Notes under the pieces: generated by a model
The model's input: only the letters and a program-made list of their open reading frames with translations
What the model was told of the DNA's origin: nothing
The model's database searches: none
Shown: piece after piece, positions 7,838-16,669 of the stretch
Numbering within the stretch: position 1 is the stretch's first letter
Layout: each line of letters starts with the position of its first letter
Assembly (NCBI GenBank): GCA_002339725.1
Contig: DDKN01000037.1
Span: forward strand, 1 to 28,026
DNA length: 28,026 nt
Source: Thiobacillus sp. UBA2597
GTDB taxonomy: Bacteria > Pseudomonadota > Gammaproteobacteria > Burkholderiales > Thiobacillaceae
Direction of reading: 5' to 3'
Made by a program: the position numbers and the translations under genes

Positions 7838-8458
7838 TCAGGCGCCCTCGGTCGGCGCAGCCGGGGCCGCGCCCTCGCCTTCCGCCTCACCCCGCACGCC
7901 CAGGATGGTGGCGATGGTGGGGTCCTCACCCCGCAGCAGGGCGGCGCACTCGACGCCCTTGGGCAGCTTGACCTGGGACAGGTGCACCGAGTGGCCGGCC
8001 GCCAGCTCGGACAGATCGACCTCGAGGTACTCGGGCAACTGGTCGGCCAGGCAGACCACCTCCACCTCGGTGATCACGTGCGAGAGCACGCCACCCTGCA
8101 GCTTGACGCCCGGGGCATTCTCGCCGTTGAGGAAGTGCAGGGGCACCTTCATGTGAATCTTGTGGGTCTTGTCGACACGCTGGAAATCGACGTGCAGCAC
8201 CTGGCGCTTGAACGGGTGCACCTGCACGTCGCGCAGCAGCACGGGCTCTTTCTGGCCATCCACGTTCAGGGTCAGCACGGAGGAATGAAAGGCCTCCTTG
8301 CGCAGCTGCTGCAGCAGGTCGTTGTGGTCCATCTCCAGGGCCACGGCATCCTTGCCGGCACCGTACACGATGCCCGGCACCTTGCCGGCGCGACGCAGGC
8401 GGCGGCTCGCACCCGTACCCTGCACGTCACGCTTGTTGGCGTTCACTTCGAATTTCAT
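7838..8458 (-). CDS. rplY: 50S ribosomal protein L25/general stress protein Ctc
   Basis: 206 residues, the long Ctc form: an N-terminal L25 domain that binds 5S rRNA (about 1-95, beginning MKFEVNANKRDVQGTGASRRLR) and a C-terminal beta domain (about 96-190), then an Ala/Glu-rich tail. The ATG at 8458 is preceded by AGGAG in the leader. It heads the rplY-pth-ychF unit, and its leader contains two hairpins, the second with a U-tract. Confidence 0.96.
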   Translation of the reverse strand: MKFEVNANKRDVQGTGASRRLRRAGKVPGIVYGAGKDAVALEMDHNDLLQQLRKEAFHSSVLTLNVDGQKEPVLLRDVQVHPFKRQVLHVDFQRVDKTHKIHMKVPLHFLNGENAPGVKLQGGVLSHVITEVEVVCLADQLPEYLEVDLSELAAGHSVHLSQVKLPKGVECAALLRGEDPTIATILGVRGEAEGEGAAPAAPTEGA

Positions 8459-8478
8459 GGTTCAACTCCTAAACAAAC

Positions 8479-8533
8479 AAAAAAGCCGCCCGCGACCAGG
8501 CGGTCTCAAACACCTCCACCAAACAGGCGGAGG
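8479..8533 (-). promoter_or_regulatory. Two-hairpin rplY leader, possible attenuator
   Basis: On the minus strand, transcription from prs toward rplY first meets an 8-bp hairpin (8526-8533 with 8513-8520, one G-U pair, 5-base loop), then a GC stem (CCGCC with GGCGG, about 8485-8503) followed by six T residues (8484-8479). The latter has the form of an intrinsic terminator, yet it sits only about 20 bases before the rplY ATG. It may simply terminate prs transcripts, or be an attenuator, since the 5' arm of the first hairpin (CCGCC) can also pair with the 3' arm of the second (GGCGG). Confidence 0.5.
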
Positions 8534-8557
8534 AGACAAGGAATGAGGGCATCGATT

Positions 8558-8607
8558 CCCTCACCCTACCCTCTACCCCATGGGCATAAATCCCAGGGGA
8601 AGAGGGA
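8558..8607. repeat. Dispersed GC-rich palindromic repeat, copy R1
   Basis: Starts CCCTCACCCTACCCTCTACC and runs through a central inverted repeat (CCATGGG / TCCCAGG) to GAAGAGGG. The same theme, CCTCACCC-CCCTCTCCC followed by GGGAGAGGG, recurs at 15191, 16596, 19106 and 21091. It lies between prs and rplY. Confidence 0.6.
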
Positions 8608-8617
8608 TTTCTTGAAT

Positions 8618-9568
<951 letters not shown>

Positions 9569-9604
9569 GCGGAAACCCCTGCGCCAAAATTGATGCAGCG
9601 CAAA

Positions 9605-9637
9605 TAAAAAAGCGTGTAGAGACAGGGCTACACGCTT
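9605..9637 (-). terminator. Intrinsic terminator after tRNA-Gln
   Basis: A perfect 10-bp stem (9610-9619 with 9628-9637, AGCGTGTAG / CTACACGCT core) has an 8-base loop and, on the minus strand, is followed by a T-rich run. It ends the ispE/tRNA transcript before prs. Confidence 0.85.
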
Positions 9638-9644
9638 GATCGAA

Positions 9645-9719
9645 TGGCTGGGGAGGTAGGGATCGAACCTACGAATGCCGGAATCAAAATCCGGTGCCTT
9701 ACCACTTGGCGACTCCCCA
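9645..9719 (-). tRNA. tRNA-Gln (anticodon UUG)
   Basis: A full cloverleaf reads on the minus strand. The acceptor stem is TGGGGAG paired with CTCCCCA (9713-9719 with 9649-9655), the anticodon arm is CCGGA / TCCGG around loop TTTTGAT with anticodon TTG, and the T arm contains GGTTCGATCC. Discriminator G and an encoded CCA end are at 9648-9645. A tRNA-Gln between ispE and prs is a common arrangement in betaproteobacteria. Confidence 0.97.
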
Positions 9720-9743
9720 AGCGTTGCAGGACGGCGAACCGTC

Positions 9744-10598
9744 CTATGCCGCCCAGCCCAGAAGCGGGTGGGTATCGAGCCCGTCGGCCACGAAACCGTT
9801 CATCCCCTCCGGGCGGGCCGCGAAAACCCGCTCGGCCGTTGCGCGATCGGGAAACGCGGCAAACACACACGCCCCCGACCCGGTCATGCGCGCCTCGCCG
9901 AACTGCCGCAGCCAGGCCAGATGTTCGGCCACCTGCGGGCAAAGGGCGCAGACCACGGGCTCCAGATCGTTGTGACCGAAGCCCTCGGAAAAGACGCGCA
10001 TTTTGACGGCTGGCGTATTTCGTGTCAATGCCGGGTGGCCGAAGATGGCCGGGGTGGAAACGTGCACCGGGGGGACCAGCACGACATAGCTCGCCGGCGC
10101 CAAGGCCACCGCCTGCAGCTGCTCGCCCACCCCCTCGGCGAAGGCCGAATGGCCGAAGACGAAGACCGGGACATCGGCCCCCAGTTCGAGACCCAGGGCC
10201 TGCAACTCGGCCCGCGGCAGATCGAGCCGCCACAGGCGGTTGAGCACCAGCAGCACGGTGGCGGCATCGGAACTGCCGCCGCCCAGGCCGCCGCCCAGGG
10301 GCAGGCGCTTGTCCAGCCCGATCTCGGCCCCCAGGCGACAGCCGGTGCGGGCCTTGAGCAGGCTGGCCGCCCGGAAGCACAAATCCTTGTCCTCGCTCAC
10401 GCCGGGCAATGGGTTAAGCAGGCGGATGGCGCCGTCCGCGCGCGGCGTGATGCGCAGGCTGTCACCGAAATCGAGAAAGCGGAACACCGTCTGCAACAGG
10501 TGATAGCCGTCGGCGCGGCGCCCCACCACGTGCAAAAAAAGATTGAGCTTGGCCGGGGCCAGATAGCTCGCGCGCTCGAACGTCACGGGCTCTGCCAT
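9744..10598 (-). CDS. ispE: 4-diphosphocytidyl-2-C-methyl-D-erythritol kinase
   Basis: 284 residues. IspE is the GHMP-family kinase that phosphorylates CDP-ME in the MEP pathway to isopentenyl diphosphate. APAKLNLFLHV with Lys17 and the RADGYH segment form the substrate site. The glycine-rich ATP loop LGGGLGGGSSDAA is at 101-113. GADVPVFVFGHSAFAEGVGE carries the catalytic Asp, and MTGSGACVFAAF is near the C terminus. Its start overlaps the end of lolB by 16 bp, so the two are likely co-translated. tRNA-Gln follows. Confidence 0.97.
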   Translation of the reverse strand: MAEPVTFERASYLAPAKLNLFLHVVGRRADGYHLLQTVFRFLDFGDSLRITPRADGAIRLLNPLPGVSEDKDLCFRAASLLKARTGCRLGAEIGLDKRLPLGGGLGGGSSDAATVLLVLNRLWRLDLPRAELQALGLELGADVPVFVFGHSAFAEGVGEQLQAVALAPASYVVLVPPVHVSTPAIFGHPALTRNTPAVKMRVFSEGFGHNDLEPVVCALCPQVAEHLAWLRQFGEARMTGSGACVFAAFPDRATAERVFAARPEGMNGFVADGLDTHPLLGWAA

Positions 10599-11140
10599 GC
10601 ATCCACCACCAGCCGAATCTCCAGCTCGTCGCCACGCCGTGCCGTGAGCCGGCCGGGCAGCCCGGCGGTACTGACGCGGCCGTATTCGATCTGCCAGCCG
10701 TCCTGCTCCAGCCTGGTCCAGCCGCCGCGTTCATCCGGCACACCCTGAAACGGCCGGGCCGGGTCCGGCTGACCGCGCAGCCAATGCTCCAGGCCGGCCA
10801 AGGGCAGGGCCAGGCCGAGGGTCCGCTGCAACAGGGCCTCGCCGTCGGGCGCCTGGTGCAGCCGGCCCTCGCTGTCGATCAGGCTGGCCCCGGCGGGGTT
10901 CAGGCGCAGCTCGGCCAGCCCCTGGCCCAGCGGGGTGCGCAACAGGATTTCCTGGGCGTCGCCCTGGCGGGTCCAGACGATGCCGCCGGCGAATTGCTGC
11001 CCGTCCGAACGCACTGAAACCCGGCCTTCCAGACGATAGTCGGCGCTGCTCTGGAGCGAGGCCGGCGGGGCAGGCGGCGGCGCCAGGGGCGCACACGCCG
11101 TCAACAGGGCCAGCACCACGCCCCCCCAGCCGTGCCGCAT
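10583..11140 (-). CDS. lolB: Outer-membrane lipoprotein insertion protein LolB
   Basis: 185 residues, near the usual 190-200. LolB is itself a lipoprotein that receives lipoproteins from LolA and inserts them in the outer membrane. It begins MRHGWGGVVLALLTAC, with lipobox LTAC and Cys16 as the likely lipidated residue, then a Pro/Ala linker and the beta fold (YRLEGRVSVRSDGQQFAGGI, ILLRTPLGQGLAELRL, WLRGQPDP, and RLVVDAW at the end). The ATG overlaps the TGA of the upstream TPR gene, and its end overlaps ispE. The frame is open much further upstream, but the lipobox fixes this start. Confidence 0.93.
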   Translation of the reverse strand: MRHGWGGVVLALLTACAPLAPPPAPPASLQSSADYRLEGRVSVRSDGQQFAGGIVWTRQGDAQEILLRTPLGQGLAELRLNPAGASLIDSEGRLHQAPDGEALLQRTLGLALPLAGLEHWLRGQPDPARPFQGVPDERGGWTRLEQDGWQIEYGRVSTAGLPGRLTARRGDELEIRLVVDAWQSP

Positions 11141-12924
11141 CAGGGCTTGAACCGCGAGACCGTCTCGCGCAGCACTTCGTTGTCGGGGTGCAGCTTGAGC
11201 GCCGCCTCCCACAGGCGCAGCGCCTCCTCGCGCCGGCCCAGCTGCCAGAGCACCTCGCCCAGATGGGCCGCGATCTCGGGGTCCGGCCGAGCGGCATAGG
11301 CCCGGGCCAGATAGCTTTCGGCCTCGACCAGGCGCCCGGCCCGGTAGAGCGCCCAGCCCATGCTGTCCTGGATGAAGGGGTCGTTCGGCGCCAGAGTCAG
11401 GGCCTGCTGCAGGAGCGCCATGGCCTCGGCCAGGCGCGGGGTGCGGTCGGCCAGGGTATAGCCCAGGGCATTGTAGGCATGGGCGTGATCGGGTTTGAGC
11501 TTGATCAGGCGGCGCAAATCCTGCTCCAGCACATCCAGCTTGTTCACCTTTTCCGCCGCCATGGCGCGGTCGTAGATCAAGTCGAGCGAATCCGGATAGC
11601 GGGCCAGCGCCTCGCTCAGCAGTTGATACACCGCTGCGTGATCCCCGGCCGCGCGCAGGATCTGCGCCTCGGTCTGGAGGATCTGGATGCGCTCGGCCTC
11701 GTTGGCCGGGGTCAGCGCCTGCAGCACGGCGCGCGCCTCGGCCAGGCGCCCCTGTTTGCCCAGCAGCAGGCCGCTCAGCAACTGCGCTTCGAGATAGCGC
11801 GGCCCCGGCCCCACCTCGCCATACCAGCGCAGGGCCTGCTCCGGCTGCTTGCGCGCCTCGCTGATTTGCCCCAGATACAACTTGACCTGGTCGGCATCGG
11901 GATGCCGCAGTTCGATCGCCTTGAGCAGATGCGCTTCGGCGGCCTCGAAATCGTTCGCCTGCATCGCCAGCAGCCCCACGGCCAACTGGGTCTCCGGGTT
12001 GGCCGGGGCGCCTTCGAGCAGGCGTTCGAATTCCCGGCGTGCTTCGACGAATCGACCCATGGCGGCCAATTGCCGGGCATAGGCCTGGCGTACCTCGCGC
12101 GCGGCCGGATGCCGGCTCAGATAGTCGCGCCAATAGCTCAGCAGCGCCTCATCGCCCTGGCGCTGCACCAGGCGGCCCTTGAACAGGGCGAGGGATTCCC
12201 AGGTCGGCTTGAGTTCGATGGCGCGCTCGAGCGCCCGCTCCGCCCGTTCGTGCTGGCCGGCGGTCCAGGCGGCTTGCGCCAGCGCCAGCTGCGCCTCGGC
12301 CAGGTCGGGGTAGTCGCGCGCCAGATCCTCGACCAGATCGGCCACCGGGCGCGGGTCCGGGCTGCGCGCGAACAGGGCATGCATTTGCAGGAATACCACC
12401 CCGGCCGAGGGGGCGGCCTTGAGCAGTGCGTCCAGATGGGGCCGGGTCTCCTGCACCCGGCCGCTCGCGGCGAGGAAGGAGATCCAGGTCTGCTGCGCCC
12501 GCTCCGAGCCGGGGTCCAGCTCGGCCCAAAGCCGGGCCGCCTGCATGGCCTGCTGCGGGGCCTGGGCCACCAGCGCCAGTTCGGTGGCGCGCCGGGCGAT
12601 GCGGGGATCGCGCGTGCGCTGGGCCAGGTCGGCATAGGCCTCGGCGGCGAGCTTGCGCTCCCCCCGCTGCCAGGCCACTTCCGCCAGGAGAAATTGATAC
12701 AGCAGTTGTTCGGTCAGTGTCTGCGCCGGCAGTTTGGCGGACGGAGCGGGGCCGGGCGGCGCGACCGGCGCCGCGGGCACAGCGGGTGACGCCGCAGGCT
12801 CGGGCTGAGACGGGGCCGCGGCCGCTGGCGGCGCGACGGGGACCACCGGGGTTCGGGCGCAGCCGGCCAGGGACAGGGCCGCCAAGGCGGCAATCAGGGG
12901 GAGCAAATTCATGGATCGGGCCAT
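11140..12924 (-). CDS. TPR-repeat lipoprotein
   Basis: About 594 residues. The start at 12924 (MARSMNLLPL) gives a signal sequence with one Arg and a lipobox LAGC (Cys22); ATG at 12912 (four codons later) or TTG at 12948 are alternatives. A Pro/Ala linker follows, then helical TPR repeats over the whole remaining length (for example AEAHLLKAIELRHPDADQ, AHAYNALGYTLADRTPRLAE, AESYLARAYAARPDPE). Such proteins are commonly found upstream of lolB in betaproteobacteria and are presumed periplasmic or outer-membrane scaffolds; the exact role is not known. TGATG overlap with lolB indicates translational coupling. Divergent from mutM with a 67-bp gap. Confidence 0.88.
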   Translation of the reverse strand: MARSMNLLPLIAALAALSLAGCARTPVVPVAPPAAAAPSQPEPAASPAVPAAPVAPPGPAPSAKLPAQTLTEQLLYQFLLAEVAWQRGERKLAAEAYADLAQRTRDPRIARRATELALVAQAPQQAMQAARLWAELDPGSERAQQTWISFLAASGRVQETRPHLDALLKAAPSAGVVFLQMHALFARSPDPRPVADLVEDLARDYPDLAEAQLALAQAAWTAGQHERAERALERAIELKPTWESLALFKGRLVQRQGDEALLSYWRDYLSRHPAAREVRQAYARQLAAMGRFVEARREFERLLEGAPANPETQLAVGLLAMQANDFEAAEAHLLKAIELRHPDADQVKLYLGQISEARKQPEQALRWYGEVGPGPRYLEAQLLSGLLLGKQGRLAEARAVLQALTPANEAERIQILQTEAQILRAAGDHAAVYQLLSEALARYPDSLDLIYDRAMAAEKVNKLDVLEQDLRRLIKLKPDHAHAYNALGYTLADRTPRLAEAMALLQQALTLAPNDPFIQDSMGWALYRAGRLVEAESYLARAYAARPDPEIAAHLGEVLWQLGRREEALRLWEAALKLHPDNEVLRETVSRFKP

Positions 12925-12991
12925 CAATGGTTCCAGCGCATTATGCAAGAGCCCCCACCCCCTGGGAAGCCGCGCACGCTATCATCGCGCC

Positions 12992-13807
12992 ATGCCCGAA
13001 CTGCCCGAAGTCGAGACCGTCCGCCGCGGCCTGGCACCGCACATCGTCGGCCAGCGCCTGCGCGGCGCCCGGGTGCGACATCCCATGCTGCGCTGGCCGG
13101 TAGCGCCCGAACTCGACCGCCTGGTCAAGGGCCAGCGCATCACCGCACTCGAGCGCCGGGGCAAATACCTGCTGCTCCACCTGGAGCACGGCGGACTGCT
13201 TCTGCACCTCGGCATGTCGGGCAGCCTGCGCCTGGTCGACATCCGCACGCCGCCGGAGAAGCACGATCACGTCGATCTTTTGCTCGACAACGGCCGGACC
13301 CTGCGCCTGCGCGACCCGCGCCGCTTCGGTGCCGTGCTGTGGAGCGAGACGCCGGCCGCACACCCGCTGCTGGCCGGACTCGGGATCGAGCCCTTGAGTC
13401 GCGGCTTCGACGGCGAGGTGCTGTATCGGCTATGCCGGGGCAGGACCACCGCGATCAAACACCTGATCATGGACGCCCATCTCATCGTCGGCGTCGGCAA
13501 CATCTACGCCAACGAGGCCCTGTTCCAGGCCGGCATCCGGCCCACGCTGCGCGCCGACCGGCTGAGCCGGCCGCGTTGCCAGCGCCTGGCCGCGGCGATC
13601 AAGGACACCCTGCGCCGGGCGATCAAGGCCGGCGGCAGCAGCCTGCGCGACTTCGTCAACGGCCACGGCGAGCCGGGATATTTTCAGCAGCGCTATTTCG
13701 TCTACGGCCGGGCCGGCCAGCCCTGCCGCCGCTGCGGGGCGACGATCCGGCTGCTGCGCCAGGGCAACCGGGCGAGCTACTTCTGCCCGAACTGCCAGAA
13801 GGGCTGA
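12992..13807 (+). CDS. mutM: Formamidopyrimidine-DNA glycosylase
   Basis: 271 residues. MutM/Fpg removes 8-oxoguanine and formamidopyrimidines and nicks the strand by beta/delta elimination. The mature N terminus PELPEVET gives the catalytic Pro2 and Glu3, which fixes the start at 12992. Lys58 lies in RRGKYLLLHL, VGVGNIYANEALF forms the helix-two-turn-helix, and the C-terminal zinc finger has Cys245, Cys248, Cys265 and Cys268. Complete and ordinary. Divergent from the TPR lipoprotein gene and convergent with the ferredoxin gene. Confidence 0.98.
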   Translation: MPELPEVETVRRGLAPHIVGQRLRGARVRHPMLRWPVAPELDRLVKGQRITALERRGKYLLLHLEHGGLLLHLGMSGSLRLVDIRTPPEKHDHVDLLLDNGRTLRLRDPRRFGAVLWSETPAAHPLLAGLGIEPLSRGFDGEVLYRLCRGRTTAIKHLIMDAHLIVGVGNIYANEALFQAGIRPTLRADRLSRPRCQRLAAAIKDTLRRAIKAGGSSLRDFVNGHGEPGYFQQRYFVYGRAGQPCRRCGATIRLLRQGNRASYFCPNCQKG

Positions 13808-13809
13808 AT

Positions 13810-13828
13810 GCCGGCCGCGTGGGCCGGC
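13810..13828 (+). terminator. Hairpin after mutM
   Basis: GCCGGCC and GGCCGGC form a 7-bp stem around a 5-base loop just after the mutM stop. There is no immediate T-run, so intrinsic termination is uncertain. It may serve both convergent genes. Confidence 0.4.
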
Positions 13829-13843
13829 GCAGGCACGGGCCCT

Positions 13844-14095
13844 TTATTTCTGGCCGGTGAGCTTGAGGTACTTTTCGTACAACTGCTCCTTGGTCTCCAC
13901 GTAGTCGGGATTGACCGGGATGCAGTCAACCGGGCAGACCTCGCGGCACTGCGGGGTGTCGTAGTGACCGACGCATTCGGTGCACTTGTTGGGATCGATG
14001 ACGTAGATGTCCTCACCCTGCGAGATCGCCTCGTTCGGGCACTCGGGCAGGCAGACATCGCAGTTGATGCACTCGTCGGTGATCATCAGGGCCAT
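13844..14095 (-). CDS. YfhL-type 2[4Fe-4S] ferredoxin
   Basis: 83 residues. The first cluster motif is Cys9-x2-Cys12-x2-Cys15-x3-Cys19-Pro. The second is Cys38-x2-Cys41-x8-Cys50-x3-Cys54-Pro, with the eight-residue insertion and an additional Cys58 that are typical of the Allochromatium-type/YfhL ferredoxins of proteobacteria. The C-terminal helix (KEQLYEKYLKLTGQK) is also typical. These ferredoxins have low-potential clusters and act as cytosolic electron carriers; the partner is not evident here. Location beside coaD and rsmD is common in betaproteobacteria. A 20-bp gap separates it from coaD. Confidence 0.95.
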   Translation of the reverse strand: MALMITDECINCDVCLPECPNEAISQGEDIYVIDPNKCTECVGHYDTPQCREVCPVDCIPVNPDYVETKEQLYEKYLKLTGQK

Positions 14096-14115
14096 GATGC
14101 AATTTCCTCAGCTTC

Positions 14116-14601
14116 TCACGTCTTAAACCGGTCGGCCAGGCGCTGGGCAACCGCGGGATTCACGAACTGGCGGACATCGCCCTTGAGCCGGGCGATCTCG
14201 CGCACGATGCTGGCGGAGATGAACATGTACTGCTCCGAGGGTGTCAGGAACACCGTCTCGATCTCCGGATTCTGGCTGCGGTTCATGCCGGCAAGCTGGA
14301 ACTCGTATTCGAAGTCCGACACCGCACGCAGCCCGCGCAGCACCAGGTTGGTTTGTTGCCCGGCCATGAACTGGATCAACAGGCCGGAAAAACCCACCAC
14401 CTCGACACCCGGCACGTCGGCCAGGGCCGCCCGCGCCATGTCCACCCGCTCGGCCAGGCTGAAGCAGGGTGCCTTGGGCGCGCTGTCGGCAACCGCGACC
14501 ACCACCTGGTCGAAGATGCGCGCCGCCCGGCGCACCAGGTCCTCATGGCCGCGGGTGATGGGGTCGAAGGTACCCGGGTAAATGATTTTCCTGGCGTTCA
14601 T
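14116..14601 (-). CDS. coaD: Pantetheine-phosphate adenylyltransferase
   Basis: 161 residues, the normal length. CoaD transfers AMP from ATP to 4'-phosphopantetheine in CoA synthesis. The nucleotidyltransferase motif TFDPITRGH is at residues 11-19 with catalytic His19, the LVLRGLRAVSDFEYEFQ segment binds phosphopantetheine, and ISASIVREIA is the C-terminal ATP-binding motif. The start at 14601 is used because the product then begins NARKIIYPGTFDP as in relatives; an open frame up to 14667 is not supported. The ATG overlaps the rsmD stop (ATGA). Confidence 0.97.
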   Translation of the reverse strand: MNARKIIYPGTFDPITRGHEDLVRRAARIFDQVVVAVADSAPKAPCFSLAERVDMARAALADVPGVEVVGFSGLLIQFMAGQQTNLVLRGLRAVSDFEYEFQLAGMNRSQNPEIETVFLTPSEQYMFISASIVREIARLKGDVRQFVNPAVAQRLADRFKT

Positions 14602-15161
14602 GACGCGGCCCGCTCCAGCAGACAAAAATGCGATTGTCCGGCCCGACCCTCGCGCCACACCCGCCAACCGCCCTCGGCGAGCATGGCCGGCGTGAGCGAG
14701 CCATCGTGTTCGAGGTAGATTTTACCCCCGGGCGCCAACCGTGTCGCCGCGAGCGCCAACGCCTCGCCCCAAAGCCGCTGGGCGAAGGGCGGGTCGATGA
14801 AGATGACATCGAACAGGCCAGCCGGCCCCTTGAGATAGGCCAGACCGTCGGCGCGCACCACCTGGCCGCCGAGCAGGGCGGCCTGTTTCTTCAGCCCCGC
14901 GCAGGCCTTGGCATCGCGCTCGACCAATACCACCTCGGCCGCGCCGCGCGAGAGTGCCTCGAAGCCCAGCGCCCCGCTGCCGGCGAAGAGATCGAGGCAG
15001 CGCAGGCCATCCAGGCGCTGGCCAAGCCAGTTGAACAGGGTCTCGCGCACGCGATCCGGTGTCGGACGCAGGCCGGGCAGCGCCGGGAAGGTCAGCTTGC
15101 GGCCGCGATGGGCGCCGCCGATGATGCGGACCTGGTTGGCGTGAGCGTCGCGCAGCGACAC
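14598..15161 (-). CDS. rsmD: 16S rRNA (guanine966-N2)-methyltransferase RsmD
   Basis: About 187 residues from a GTG at 15161, preferred because VRIIGGAHRGRKL then begins about 10 residues in, as expected, and a G-rich stretch (GGGGG) lies upstream. The frame is open to 15422, but that extension runs through a dispersed repeat (15191-15226) and is not credible. RsmD methylates G966 of 16S rRNA. The SAM-binding motif is LDLFAGSGALGFEALSRG, VLVERD follows, and the catalytic tetrapeptide is DPPF. Overlaps coaD by four bases. Confidence 0.93.
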   Translation of the reverse strand: MSLRDAHANQVRIIGGAHRGRKLTFPALPGLRPTPDRVRETLFNWLGQRLDGLRCLDLFAGSGALGFEALSRGAAEVVLVERDAKACAGLKKQAALLGGQVVRADGLAYLKGPAGLFDVIFIDPPFAQRLWGEALALAATRLAPGGKIYLEHDGSLTPAMLAEGGWRVWREGRAGQSHFCLLERAAS

Positions 15162-15190
15162 CTTAGCCCCCTTTATCCTCGCGGAGCGGG

Positions 15191-15226
15191 GACTCTCCCG
15201 CAAGCGGGAGAGGGCCGGGGTGAGGG
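15191..15226. repeat. Dispersed GC-rich palindromic repeat, copy R2
   Basis: CTCTCCCGC / GCGGGAGAG inverted repeat, followed by GGCCGGGGTGAGGG. It lies between the M16 peptidase gene and rsmD and fills the false N-terminal extension of rsmD. Confidence 0.7.
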
Positions 15227-15283
15227 AAACGGGTGTGGCGGATCGACGTTTCATCGTCAGAGAACGGCGATTCGCCACGCCGG

Positions 15284-16669
15284 TTATTTGCCGGCTGTGC
15301 CATCGGCCTGGCCGCCCACGATCACGGTCTGCACGGCGGCCAGCGGCACCCGCTGGCGGAAGGCGCGCACGATGTCCTCGCGGCTCACCGCAGCCACCTG
15401 TTGCGGGTAAGTCTCCAGCCAATCGAGCGGCAGGCGGTAGAAGCCGATCACGCTGAGAAAACCCATGATCTTTTTGTTGCTGTCCAGCCGCAGCGGGAAG
15501 CCGCCGATCATGTTGTTCTTGGCCTGCGCCAGTTCGGCCTCGCTCGGGCCCTGCTCGATGAAGCCCTGCAGGGTCGCGCGCGCCACGCGCAGCGCCTCGT
15601 CGGTGCTCTCGCGCTTGGTCTGCAGGCCAATCTGGAACGGCCCCAGCTCGGCCATGGGCGAGAAATAGCTGTAGGTGCTGTAGGCCAGCCCCCGTTTTTG
15701 CCGGATCTCCTGCATCAGGCGCGAATCGAAGCCGCCGCCACCCAGGATGTAGTTGCCGACCAGCAACGGAAAATAATCCGGATCCTCGCGCTTGAGGCCG
15801 GGCAAGCCGAGGAAGAGATGGCTCTGGGTTGCGTGGTGCGGCAGCACCTGCTGCCGGCCGACCGGGTTCACCATCACCGGCGGGATCGCTGCCGGCGCCG
15901 CACCGGGCGGCAGGCCGCGGGCCAGGCGCTCGGCGATGGCCTCGGCCTCGGCCCGGCCGATGTCGCCCAGGATGGCGATGGAAAGGTTCTGCGCGCGGTA
16001 ATGCCGGCGGTGAAACTCGATGAGGTCCGCCCGCCTCAGCCCGGCCAGGCCGGCCTCGCTCACCCGGCTGGCCGCGGCATAGGGGTGCTCGCCGTAAATG
16101 GCGATCTGGAAGGCCTCGGCCCCGATCACGTCGGGCTGGGTGCGCGCCTGTTTCAGGCTGGCGATCGAGCGGGCCTTTTCCCGTTCGATCACCGCCTGCG
16201 CGAAATGCGGCTTTTGCAGCACTGCCGCCAGCACGCCCAGCGCCTGCTCGCGTTCGGCCGGACTGCTCAGGGTGCGCAGCTGGAAGCCGGCCCGGTCGGC
16301 ATCGATGTTGCCCGAGAGCACGGCGCCGACATCGGCCAGACGCTCGGCGACCTGGCGCTCGTTCCAGGGCCCCGCCCCGAGGCTCATGACCTGACGGGTG
16401 AGGCTGGCCACGCCGTATTTGCCCGGCGCGTCATAGGCAGTGCCGGCGGCGAAATCGACCGAGATGTCGAGCATGGGCAGATCGCGGCTTTCGACGAACA
16501 GCACGCGGGCGCCCTGCGGCGTGATCCAGTGCTGGATGTTCAGGCCGGCCTGGGCCGGCAGGGCGAGCAGGCCGAACAAGGCCGCGAAGGCGGCCCCCCA
16601 CACCCCGGCCCTCTCCCACCAGGCGAGGGGGACACGGTTGCACGAGACATGCGCTGCTTTAACGGACAT
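15284..16669 (-). CDS. M16-family peptidase-like protein, non-catalytic subunit
   Basis: 461 residues from 16669. The fold and length match the half-size M16 (insulinase/MPP-like) proteins, but the zinc-binding HxxEH is missing where it should be (YDAPGKYGVASLTRQVM), so this is the inactive partner. The C-terminal substrate-binding signature GGGGFDSRLMQEIRQKRG with a following LAYSTY is retained, giving the Arg/Tyr pair typical of the non-catalytic half. An N-terminal hydrophobic stretch ending PAQA suggests export. The first 35 codons overlap a dispersed repeat (16596-16633), and GTG at 16603 is a possible alternative start. It overlaps the catalytic-subunit gene by 11 bp, so the two likely form a periplasmic heterodimer. 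Confidence 0.92.
   Translation of the reverse strand: MSVKAAHVSCNRVPLAWWERAGVWGAAFAALFGLLALPAQAGLNIQHWITPQGARVLFVESRDLPMLDISVDFAAGTAYDAPGKYGVASLTRQVMSLGAGPWNERQVAERLADVGAVLSGNIDADRAGFQLRTLSSPAEREQALGVLAAVLQKPHFAQAVIEREKARSIASLKQARTQPDVIGAEAFQIAIYGEHPYAAASRVSEAGLAGLRRADLIEFHRRHYRAQNLSIAILGDIGRAEAEAIAERLARGLPPGAAPAAIPPVMVNPVGRQQVLPHHATQSHLFLGLPGLKREDPDYFPLLVGNYILGGGGFDSRLMQEIRQKRGLAYSTYSYFSPMAELGPFQIGLQTKRESTDEALRVARATLQGFIEQGPSEAELAQAKNNMIGGFPLRLDSNKKIMGFLSVIGFYRLPLDWLETYPQQVAAVSREDIVRAFRQRVPLAAVQTVIVGGQADGTAGK
16596..16633. repeat. Dispersed GC-rich palindromic repeat, copy R3, inside a gene
   Basis: CACCCCGGCCCTCTCCC and CGAGGGGG match the repeat seen at 15191 in the opposite orientation. 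It lies within codons about 13-25 of the non-catalytic M16 gene, within the predicted signal-sequence region. Confidence 0.6.

Noticed and set aside
14598..15422. Extended N-terminus of RsmD
   Set aside because: The extension translates a dispersed repeat and the tail of the M16 gene region; the GTG at 15161 gives the normal length.
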